From an uncultured Butyrivibrio sp. (GTDB lineage: Bacteria; Bacillota; Clostridia; Lachnospirales; Lachnospiraceae): a DNA stretch of 12,060 bases. Each line of letters opens with the position of its first letter. The first letter of the stretch is position 1. The stretch covers positions 1 to 12,060 of the forward strand of contig CAMVRW010000044.1 of NCBI GenBank assembly GCA_947169985.1, read 5' to 3'. The position numbers were made by a program, and so were the translations under genes. The notes below the pieces were generated by a model. It was not told the DNA's origin. It did not search any database and was given only the letters and a program-made list of their open reading frames with translations. Below, piece by piece: positions 6,414 to 12,060 of this stretch.

Positions 6414-8375
6414 ATGATCAGAAAGTACAGGATTGGAGAGCCGATCCCAACGGATTCGGTGGTAAAAGAAATTGAGATAACAGAGGGCAGCATTCCCTAT
6501 TTTTCAATGGATACTGAGGGAAAAGAGCTGTCTCTTCTGCTTGAAAAAAATGACAAGGTCTTTGGACTTGGTGAAACCGTAAGGGGAATAAATAAGAGGG
6601 GATGGCTGTACAGCAGCAATAATTCGGATGATCCCAATCATACCGAGAATAAGCACTCCCTCTATGCATCACAGAATTTCTTTGTGGTGTTCTCTAAGAA
6701 AAGACAATTTGGCGTATATGTGGATACTCCCGGAAAGGTGAACTTTGACATTGGATATTCAAAGCTTGATAAGCTGACTGTGGCTTTTGAAGATTTCGAT
6801 GCTGACATATATATCGTTGATGGCGACAGCGTTTTGGACATCGTCAGTCAGTTCAGACAGATCATTGGCAGGAGCTATATTCCCCCAAGGTGGGCCTTTG
6901 GATTTGGCCAGAGCAGATGGAGCTATATGACTGCGGATGAAGTCAGGGAGGTGGCTGATAAGTACCAGGAAGCTGGAATCCCGCTGGACATGATCTATCT
7001 TGATATTGATTACATGGAGAGGTACAAGGACTTTACAGTAGATGATAGCTCTTTTCCTGAGTTCCCGAAGTTTGTAGAGGAGATGAGAGCAAGGGGCATC
7101 CATCTTGTGCCTATCATTGATGCCGGCGTCAAGATCGAAGAGGGGTACGATGTATACGAGGAAGGCGTTGAAAAGGGATATTTTGTCAAAAAAGATAATG
7201 GCGAAAACCTGGTGGCTGCTGTCTGGCCGGGAAAGGTGCATTTTCCTGACTTTTTGAATGAGGAGGCCAGAGCCTGGTTTGGAAATAAGTATAAGGTTTT
7301 GATGGACCAGGGAATTGACGGATTCTGGAATGACATGAATGAGCCGGCCATATTCTATACCCAGGATCATCTGGAGGAAGTTTTTGAGCAGATAGAGGAT
7401 TATAAGGGAAAGAACCTGGATGTGCAGTCGTTCTTTGACTTTAAGGATCTGGTTGGCTCCATTGATAATAATCCGGAGGATTACAAGCGCTTTTATCATG
7501 AATATAAGGGCAGGAGGATCAGGCACGACAAGGTTCATAATCTCTTTGGCTATAACATGACAAGGGCAGCAGGGGAGGCTTTTGAAAAGCTTTCTCCGGA
7601 TAAAAGGATATTGATGTTCTCAAGGTCTTCATATATCGGAATGCATCGCTATGGCGGTATCTGGCACGGCGACAACCATTCCTGGTGGTCACATCTGCTT
7701 TTGAATATCCAGCAGATGCCGGCTGTTAATATGTGTGGATTCTTGTACACTGGCGCTGATATTGGCGGCTTCGGAAGTGATACCACAGAGGACCTGGTGC
7801 TTAGATGGACAGCCTTTGGCATATTCACACCTCTTTTCAGAAATCACTCTGCAAGATACACCAGAAGGCAGGAACTGTATCGCTTTGATAATGTGCCGGT
7901 GCTCAGGGATTTTATAAGGCTAAGATATGCGCTGATCCCTTATCTGTACTCGGAATTTATGAAGGCTGCGCTAAATGACAGGATGCTCTTTAAGCCCCTG
8001 TGCTTTGAGTATGATGACGACAGAAGCGCACTTGTGGAGGATCAGCTTCTTCTTGGTGAGAGCATAATGCTGGCTCCGGTTTATACCCAGAATGCGCAGG
8101 GAAGATATGTTTATCTGCCTGAGGAGATGAAACTTGTGAGATTCAGGGCATTTGATGACTATGATGAAGATGTTATGAGTGCGGGGGACCATTATGTCAG
8201 GGCAGAGCTTAATGAGATCCTTGTGTTTGTTCGAAAGGGCCATGTATTGCCTCTGGCAAAACCTGAAAAGAGCATGGGAAAAGTGGGCGTTTCAGATCTG
8301 ACATTTATTTGTCATGGCGCAGAGCCAGGCTCCTATGATCTCTATTCTGATGATGGTGAAAGCAGAGTTGTTTGA
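6414..8375 (+). CDS. GH31 family alpha-glucosidase, probably alpha-1,6 (isomaltose) preferring
   Basis: This 653-residue cytoplasmic retaining alpha-glucosidase has no signal peptide. It has an N-terminal beta-sandwich (GLGETVRGINKRG), then the catalytic barrel with WNDMNEP (nucleophile Asp307) and WHGDNHSWW (acid/base Asp420), and a short C-terminal beta domain. Much of the sequence resembles, from memory, the Ruminococcus (Blautia) obeum enzyme Ro-alphaG1. That includes Trp169 in GFGQSRWSY, the residue reported there to favour alpha-1,6 over alpha-1,4 linkages. I start at ATG 6414, seven bases after GGAGGG (6401-6406). An in-frame ATG at 6336 would add 26 residues read through the hairpin and has no ribosome site. 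The C-terminus (SDDGESRVV) seems about 15 residues shorter than that relative. It probably complements the GH65 enzyme on mixed-linkage gluco-oligosaccharides. Confidence 0.93.
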   Translation: MIRKYRIGEPIPTDSVVKEIEITEGSIPYFSMDTEGKELSLLLEKNDKVFGLGETVRGINKRGWLYSSNNSDDPNHTENKHSLYASQNFFVVFSKKRQFGVYVDTPGKVNFDIGYSKLDKLTVAFEDFDADIYIVDGDSVLDIVSQFRQIIGRSYIPPRWAFGFGQSRWSYMTADEVREVADKYQEAGIPLDMIYLDIDYMERYKDFTVDDSSFPEFPKFVEEMRARGIHLVPIIDAGVKIEEGYDVYEEGVEKGYFVKKDNGENLVAAVWPGKVHFPDFLNEEARAWFGNKYKVLMDQGIDGFWNDMNEPAIFYTQDHLEEVFEQIEDYKGKNLDVQSFFDFKDLVGSIDNNPEDYKRFYHEYKGRRIRHDKVHNLFGYNMTRAAGEAFEKLSPDKRILMFSRSSYIGMHRYGGIWHGDNHSWWSHLLLNIQQMPAVNMCGFLYTGADIGGFGSDTTEDLVLRWTAFGIFTPLFRNHSARYTRRQELYRFDNVPVLRDFIRLRYALIPYLYSEFMKAALNDRMLFKPLCFEYDDDRSALVEDQLLLGESIMLAPVYTQNAQGRYVYLPEEMKLVRFRAFDDYDEDVMSAGDHYVRAELNEILVFVRKGHVLPLAKPEKSMGKVGVSDLTFICHGAEPGSYDLYSDDGESRVV

Positions 8376-8397
8376 GTAGTTGAAATAAAGATATAAT
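8368..8397 (+). promoter_or_regulatory. Promoter for the DUF362 gene
   Basis: A perfect -10 box TATAAT lies at 8392-8397, with TTGTTT at 8368-8373 as a three-of-six -35 box at an 18-base spacing. The -35 lies inside the last codons of the GH31 gene. The start codon it would serve is at 8449, so the leader is about 45 bases. This suggests that the iron-sulfur gene is transcribed independently of the sugar operon. Confidence 0.55.
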
Positions 8398-8448
8398 GTT
8401 ATCATTAAATTGGCGGCGGAAAACGGCGATTCAGGGAAGGAGATTTTT

Positions 8449-9570
8449 ATGGAGAAGGCAAAAGTATTTTTTACGGATTTCAGGACCCAGCTGGATGTTC
8501 CACAGACAGCAAAACTGCAGCGCCTCATAAGAAGAGCAGGGATCGATAGCATCGATTTTGAGGGGAAGTTTGTTGCCATCAAGATGCATTTCGGAGAACT
8601 GGGCAACATGTCCTATCTGCGTCCCGGCTATGTTAAGGCTGTTGCTGACCTTGTCAAGGAACTTGGAGGAAAGCCCTTCCTTACAGACTGCAACACACTG
8701 TATCCCGGGAGCCGTAAGAATGCAGTAGACCACCTCTACAATGCTGAGGTAAACGGTTTTAACAGTGTTACTACAGGATGCTACGTTATCATTGCCGATG
8801 GCCTTAAGGGCACAGATGAAGCAGTTGTTCCTGTGCCAAACGGAGAGTATTGCAAGGAAGCTCAGATTGGAAGAGCTCTTTATGATGCTGATATTATCAT
8901 CTCCCTTTCTCATTTTAAGGGACATGAGATGACAGGCTTTGGCGGAGCCATCAAGAACATTGGAATGGGCGGCGGAAGCAGAGCCGGCAAGATGCAGCAG
9001 CACAACGACGGAAAGCCCATAGTTGACCCTGAGCTTTGCAGATCCTGCCATATCTGTGCAAGAGAGTGCGGATCAGATGCTATTTCCTATGAATCTGGAA
9101 AAGCCTTTATTAACCAGGATCTCTGTAAGGGCTGCGGAAGATGTATCGGAGCCTGCGCATTTGACGCCATCAGCGCCCAGCAGGACAGTGCGAAAGAGGC
9201 CCTTTGCTGCAAGATGGCAGAGTACACAGCGGCAATCTGCAATGGCAAGCCAACCTTCCATATCAGTCTTATTATGGACGTTTCTCCTAACTGCGACTGC
9301 CATGGAGAGAATGATGCTCCAATCCTTCCAAACATCGGCATGTTGGCATCCTTTGACCCTGTAGCTTTGGATCAGGCCTGCGCAGATCTTTGCCTTGCAG
9401 CTGAGCCTGTTCGCAACAGTCAGCTTGGAGACCACCTTGCTCAGGAAGGCTGGCACCATCACCACGACCACTTCCTTGACTCCAACCCAAATGTTAAGTG
9501 GAAAGAGACCTTAGAGCACGGCGAAAAGATCGGACTTGGCACAAGAGAGTATGAACTTATTAAGATGTGA
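8449..9570 (+). CDS. DUF362 domain protein with two 4Fe-4S clusters
   Basis: This 373-residue protein is probably cytoplasmic. The N-terminal DUF362 part includes VAIKMHFGELGNMSYLRP, a PFLTDCNTLYPGSRKNA stretch, and SHFKGHEMTGFGGAIKNIGMGGGSR. A bacterial ferredoxin-type domain follows, with two complete CxxCxxCxxxC motifs: Cys197/200/203/207 and Cys226/229/232/236. The remaining C-terminal part carries DPVALDQACADL and a histidine cluster (His336-339 and 341). The family is widespread in anaerobes and presumed redox-related, but its reaction is not known to me. I start at ATG 8449, six bases after GGAAGGAG (8435-8442), rather than at an upstream TTG (8410) without such a site. It has its own promoter and terminator, so a role in sugar use is not implied by its position. 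Confidence 0.9.
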   Translation: MEKAKVFFTDFRTQLDVPQTAKLQRLIRRAGIDSIDFEGKFVAIKMHFGELGNMSYLRPGYVKAVADLVKELGGKPFLTDCNTLYPGSRKNAVDHLYNAEVNGFNSVTTGCYVIIADGLKGTDEAVVPVPNGEYCKEAQIGRALYDADIIISLSHFKGHEMTGFGGAIKNIGMGGGSRAGKMQQHNDGKPIVDPELCRSCHICARECGSDAISYESGKAFINQDLCKGCGRCIGACAFDAISAQQDSAKEALCCKMAEYTAAICNGKPTFHISLIMDVSPNCDCHGENDAPILPNIGMLASFDPVALDQACADLCLAAEPVRNSQLGDHLAQEGWHHHHDHFLDSNPNVKWKETLEHGEKIGLGTREYELIKM

Positions 9571-9579
9571 GTATAAAGG

Positions 9580-9616
9580 AAAAACCGGGAACATCTAGGT
9601 GATGTTTCCGGTTTTT
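9580..9616. terminator. Bidirectional intrinsic terminator between converging genes
   Basis: AAAAACCGGGAACATC (9580-9595) pairs with GATGTTTCCGGTTTTT (9601-9616) around a 5-base loop, with a single G-T pair. The T5 end serves the plus-strand DUF362 gene. The A5 start gives a T-run on the minus strand, so the same hairpin can end the S41 peptidase transcript that converges here. Confidence 0.88.
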
Positions 9617-9644
9617 CTATAGTGCGCATAGCGCCGTACGTTTC

Positions 9645-11450
9645 TTAGCGATAATGATTATTCATGATAGAAACAATCTCTTTGGGATTATAAAGCGTTG
9701 TTTCAGCTGCGTCATCCGGATTTACTGACAGTGGATAATCGGGAGTTGCACCTCCATCTACTGATTTATTACTGGAATCAGTCATGACTGTGGAAGAGGA
9801 AATGCGATAGTAGTTACATTCATTTGGCAGTGCCAGCATGTTAACCAGACACCCTCCTCCTCCGGAAGTTTCCCCGATCAAAGGAATGCCTCGCTCCTTT
9901 GCCAGTGTGGGCGCATAATTTCCGCAGGAATATGAATATCTTGATATCATGATAGCGTAGTTGAAACCGTATTTTACGTCCGCATCTTTTTCATCTATGG
10001 AACCATCCAGATTTTTATCTGCGTTGAAAATACCTTTTTTCCATGCCCCTGTATTTACATTATAGTGGTAGAAGAAAGCATTATCCTCATAGATCATACT
10101 GAGGATGTAGCCCATGGTCTGATCACTTCCGCCTCCGTTAGTGGAAAGATCCAGAACAAAGTTATCGCACTTGTTTTCTTTTGCATATTCTAAAGCTTCC
10201 ACAAAGGGCCTTACTCCGGAATCCTGGATGATCACATCATCATCGAATGCATCAAACTGGAAGATTGCTGTATTGTTAAAAAGATAAATAGAAGCAATTT
10301 CTTGCTCATATTCATTTTCCCATGTCCTTGTGGGCTCTCCAAATCCTTCCAGGCGCTGGGCAGTCAGCCTGTTGGCAGTAACAAAAACATTTTCCCAAAG
10401 GTCTAAAACCTTGTTGGCTGCTTCCTTGGAAGTGGAATCTTCATCAAGGAGCCCTCGGTAGTCTTTGCTCACTTCCAGGTCTTGGTTATTAAGAAGCCTG
10501 AAAATAAAAGAACTACTGAAGAAGGAATGGCCTCCATCAAACAGCAGATCATCCAGCATGATAAGTCCCTGTGCGTATTCTGCTTTGTTTGTGGAAGAAA
10601 GATAGGTCTTCATCTGTTTAAGGTCAATTCCATTTAGCGTCCCGCCTTCTTCCAGGGTTTTATCAAGTCCAAGGGTGCTTAGTTTCTCCACAAATTCCGG
10701 AGACAGGGCCCGTCCTGGTCTTCCGTAGAGGTTATCAAGTGCAAAGCACAGCTCACGATACGCGTAGGCAGCCACATCCTGTTCTCTGGTCAGAGTTTCA
10801 AAATACTCATTCTCTTTAGCCGCAATATTATCCGCTGCATCTGCTCCGGAGGAATCTTCCCTGATAAAATAGATCGCTCCATCGATATAATCAGAATAGG
10901 TCAGGCTCTGATCTAATATATCCGACCAGGTGGAGAGTGGGAGGAAAACCTGTCCGTTCTGGGCATGGATATCTATTCCGTATCCTGACAGATCATAGGT
11001 TACCTTTGGGTCGCCTTCCCGGGACACAAGAGTTGTGCTTACATAATCTACCATGGTCCCATCTGTCTTTCCGACTACAAATTCGTTAAAATCTTCAAAG
11101 GTCAGCGTTTCTTTTTTGGTGTCGATCTTTAGCTTGCTGCCGGTCTTTCCGGTATTCTTGTTCTTTCCGATGACCGTATAATGAGTTCCCCATCCTGTCA
11201 GCGTATAATCGGAATCCTCGCCATAGACAAGGTCCAGGTATTGTTCCAGACTGACATAGGGAACATTAGGCATAGCGTCGTTAAACACACAGGTAATTTC
11301 AGATTGCTCAGTGGCATCTTTTTCGTATACGGTTACCTGTTTCTGGGTAAAAGAGCTATTGGCGTCTTGAGAGCCAGTTCCAGCTCCGCAGCCATATAGA
11401 AGCATACCAGCTATCAGGGTACCCAAAACGACAATTTGCCTTCTCTTCAT
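9645..11450 (-). CDS. S41-family peptidase lipoprotein
   Basis: This 601-residue protein has a lipoprotein signal (MKRRQ, hydrophobic core, LLYGC with Cys21), so it probably sits on the outer face of the membrane. The N-terminal half is mostly unrecognised, but PYVSLEQYLDLVYG and GQVFLPLSTWSDIL resemble the beta-rich domains of copper-amine-oxidase-N type. The C-terminal part is S41-like: FVLDLSTNGGGSDQ, SRYSYSCGNYAP with predicted catalytic Ser508, and GETSGGGG. No lysine stands where CtpA-type enzymes have their catalytic Lys (GEKTFGKG), so it belongs to the variant without a Ser-Lys dyad, or may be inactive. No PDZ domain is evident. I start at ATG 11450, nine bases after GGAG. A TTG five codons earlier overlaps that site. 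Upstream on the same strand lies a double-glycine-leader peptide, separated by a terminator. Confidence 0.85.
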   Translation of the reverse strand: MKRRQIVVLGTLIAGMLLYGCGAGTGSQDANSSFTQKQVTVYEKDATEQSEITCVFNDAMPNVPYVSLEQYLDLVYGEDSDYTLTGWGTHYTVIGKNKNTGKTGSKLKIDTKKETLTFEDFNEFVVGKTDGTMVDYVSTTLVSREGDPKVTYDLSGYGIDIHAQNGQVFLPLSTWSDILDQSLTYSDYIDGAIYFIREDSSGADAADNIAAKENEYFETLTREQDVAAYAYRELCFALDNLYGRPGRALSPEFVEKLSTLGLDKTLEEGGTLNGIDLKQMKTYLSSTNKAEYAQGLIMLDDLLFDGGHSFFSSSFIFRLLNNQDLEVSKDYRGLLDEDSTSKEAANKVLDLWENVFVTANRLTAQRLEGFGEPTRTWENEYEQEIASIYLFNNTAIFQFDAFDDDVIIQDSGVRPFVEALEYAKENKCDNFVLDLSTNGGGSDQTMGYILSMIYEDNAFFYHYNVNTGAWKKGIFNADKNLDGSIDEKDADVKYGFNYAIMISRYSYSCGNYAPTLAKERGIPLIGETSGGGGCLVNMLALPNECNYYRISSSTVMTDSSNKSVDGGATPDYPLSVNPDDAAETTLYNPKEIVSIMNNHYR

Positions 11451-11486
11451 TAGCTTTTTCTCCAATCACTAAATGTAGAAACGCTG

Positions 11487-11526
11487 AAAAAAGGCCCTCT
11501 TGTGATATTTCATCATAGAAGGCCTC
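11487..11526 (-). terminator. Terminator between the GVA-repeat peptide gene and the S41 peptidase
   Basis: On the minus strand AGGCCTTCT (11525-11517) pairs with AGAGGGCCT (11500-11492), with one G-T pair. A smaller inner TGAT/ATCA pairing lies within the loop, and a run of six T residues (11492-11487) follows. It ends the small peptide transcript. The peptidase starts only about 37 bases further on, so it is probably expressed by readthrough from the same promoter at a lower level, unless a promoter within the hairpin region serves it. Confidence 0.78.
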
Positions 11527-11572
11527 TATCACCAGCATTCATGAATAACGCTGTCTTTATGCTATGAATTCT

Positions 11573-11800
11573 TTAAAATCTTGACAAGGCTCCGTCAGAC
11601 TTAAGGCTGCTCAAACGTCCTTTCTTTCCATTGCTTGCAATACCTGCTTCACTTGCAATACCTGCATTGTTTGCAACACCGGCAACACCAGCCACGCCAG
11701 CAACACCAGCTACGCCAGCCACACCTGCTTTCACGCCGCCTGAAACGTTCTCAAGCTCATTATCATTAAGAATTGCTTTGTTCTCGTTTTTCTGCTCCAT
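11573..11800 (-). CDS. Double-glycine leader peptide with (Gly-Val-Ala)6 core
   Basis: This 75-residue peptide precursor has a hydrophilic N-terminal leader of residues 1-22 ending LNDNELENVSGG. That is the double-glycine type cut and exported by peptidase-containing ABC transporters in bacteriocin and related systems. After Gly22 the core is VKA, six Gly-Val-Ala repeats (26-43), then two AGIAS units (46-50 and 52-56), and a basic tail with KKGR and LSSLK. The core has no cysteine or tryptophan and one Phe at the end, so it is not a lanthipeptide or a disulfide-bonded bacteriocin. The ribosome site AGGAGG (11813-11808) lies seven bases before ATG 11800. A GTG directly before it would be too close. 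No transporter or immunity gene is in the window. Function is unknown; a secreted antimicrobial, signal or structural peptide are all possible. Confidence 0.82.
   Translation of the reverse strand: MEQKNENKAILNDNELENVSGGVKAGVAGVAGVAGVAGVAGVANNAGIASEAGIASNGKKGRLSSLKSDGALSRF
11672..11725 (-). repeat. Six tandem 9-base repeats encoding Gly-Val-Ala
   Basis: These 54 bases encode six GVA units in the small peptide gene. The codons differ between units: glycine alternates GGT and GGC, valine uses GTG, GTA and GTT, and alanine uses GCT, GCC and GCA. Units 2-3 and 4-5 form an 18-base repeat that differs at only two positions, which suggests growth by duplication of a hexapeptide block followed by synonymous change. 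Confidence 0.9.
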
Positions 11801-11846
11801 CACATTTCCTCCTTCTTTTTTAGGAATTATTTGACCCAGTTATTTA

Positions 11847-11875
11847 TGTATACGAATGAAAACCGGGTAGGGCAA
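11847..11875 (-). promoter_or_regulatory. Candidate promoter of the GVA-repeat peptide gene
   Basis: Reading the minus strand, TTGCCC (11875-11870) is followed by a 17-base gap and TATACA (11852-11847). These are moderate matches to -35 and -10 boxes at ideal spacing, about 47 bases before the peptide start codon. The region is AT-rich and other choices exist. Confidence 0.4.
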
Positions 11876-11944
11876 TTAAAAATGAAGATTTTCTTTTTTT
11901 ATTATAAATTACCATGGGAGATATATGTGTGAGCGTAATGATGT

Positions 11945-11961
11945 TTATAAAATTTTTATAA
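11945..11961. repeat. 17-base AT-only palindrome
   Basis: TTATAAAA (11945-11952) and TTTTATAA (11954-11961) form a perfect palindrome around one T. It lies between the tRNA terminator and the candidate promoter of the small peptide gene. It could be a regulator-binding site, but AT-rich sequence produces such symmetry by chance. Confidence 0.3.
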
Positions 11962-11977
11962 TTGCGTAGAGATAAAT

Positions 11978-12010
11978 AAAAAAGGAAAGCAACGAATGCT
12001 TTCCTTTTTT
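11978..12010 (-). terminator. Intrinsic terminator after tRNA-Met
   Basis: On the minus strand AAAAAAGGAAAGC (12010-11998) pairs perfectly with GCTTTCCTTTTTT (11990-11978) around a 7-base loop and ends in six T residues. It lies two bases after the tRNA 3' end. It is A-run/T-run symmetric, so it could also stop plus-strand transcripts. Confidence 0.85.
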
Positions 12011-12012
12011 AG

Positions 12013-12060
12013 TAGCGAGAGGGGGACTTGAACCCTCGACACCGCGGGTATGAACCGCGT
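12013..12060 (-). tRNA. tRNA-Met (CAT), elongator type, 5' part outside the window
   Basis: On the minus strand, the sequence entering at 12060 gives the anticodon arm CGCGG-TTCATAC-CCGCG with anticodon CAT. It is followed by a short variable loop, a T-arm with GTTCAAG, and the acceptor 3' strand TCTCGCT with discriminator A at 12013. CCA is not encoded (CT follows). The anticodon stem lacks the three G-C pairs (GGG/CCC) typical of initiator tRNA, and it resembles the Bacillus elongator tRNA-Met. A CAT tRNA modified to read isoleucine cannot be excluded without the 5' half. One A-C mismatch is apparent in the T-stem. Confidence 0.88.

Noticed and set aside
6759..7538. A 259-codon minus-strand open frame inside the GH31 gene
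   Set aside because: It lies opposite strongly conserved GH31 coding sequence, has no recognisable motif, and is an antisense shadow.
11672..11725. Tandem repeats considered as a CRISPR-like or non-coding satellite array
   Set aside because: The unit is 9 bases without spacers, stays in frame, and varies mainly at third codon positions, so it is coding sequence.
11631..11834. Plus-strand open frame with repeated Ala-Thr-Pro units opposite the small peptide gene
   Set aside because: It has no ribosome site, and its repeats are just the complement of the GVA repeats. The minus strand has the leader motif and an AGGAGG site at the right distance.

Overview
The window looks like chromosomal DNA from a Gram-positive, low-to-mid GC Firmicute, most likely a gut or rumen member of the Lachnospiraceae (Butyrivibrio/Blautia-like). 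This rests on strong AGGAGG-type ribosome binding sites, lipobox signal peptides, a LacI/GH65/beta-phosphoglucomutase/GH31 sugar cluster, a Gx-transporter (Hpre_diP_synt_I) gene next to a NusG-domain-II gene, and a GH31 enzyme resembling the Ruminococcus (Blautia) obeum alpha-glucosidase as I remember it. The genus is inference. The first 55 bases are Illumina P5 adapter, not biology, so the left edge is almost certainly a contig end.

Layout. (1) 57-788, +: the 3' end of a NusG domain II protein, then a small membrane protein of the Gx transporter family. (2) 838-8375, +: an alpha-glucoside utilisation locus. It holds a LacI-family regulator, an intergenic region with a palindromic operator-like site, two further half-site repeats and a terminator, a sugar-binding lipoprotein, a GH65 disaccharide phosphorylase, a beta-phosphoglucomutase and a GH31 alpha-glucosidase. 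The binding-protein, GH65 and pgmB genes overlap by 14 and 19 bases and are probably translationally coupled. A hairpin separates pgmB from GH31. (3) 8449-9570, +: a DUF362 protein with two 4Fe-4S motifs, with its own promoter inside the end of GH31 and a bidirectional terminator after it. (4) 9645-11800, -: an S41-family lipoprotein peptidase and, upstream of it, a 75-residue peptide with a double-glycine leader and six Gly-Val-Ala repeats. A terminator lies between them. (5) 12013-12060, -: the 3' part of an elongator tRNA-Met with its terminator.

How the sugar genes fit together (family knowledge plus inference): the lipoprotein captures an alpha-gluco-oligosaccharide outside the cell. GH65 splits an alpha-linked disaccharide with phosphate to beta-glucose 1-phosphate, and pgmB converts that to glucose 6-phosphate. 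GH31 hydrolyses other linkages, probably alpha-1,6, from the non-reducing end. The LacI-type protein probably controls the set through the operator-like site. No ABC permease or ATPase gene is present, so the binding protein must use membrane subunits encoded elsewhere or have lost them.

The most unusual items are the double-glycine-leader peptide with a cysteine-free (Gly-Val-Ala)6 core, and the pairing of a LacI-type regulator that lacks the usual hinge motif with an operator that lacks the usual central CG. No gene-free stretch exceeds 300 bases.
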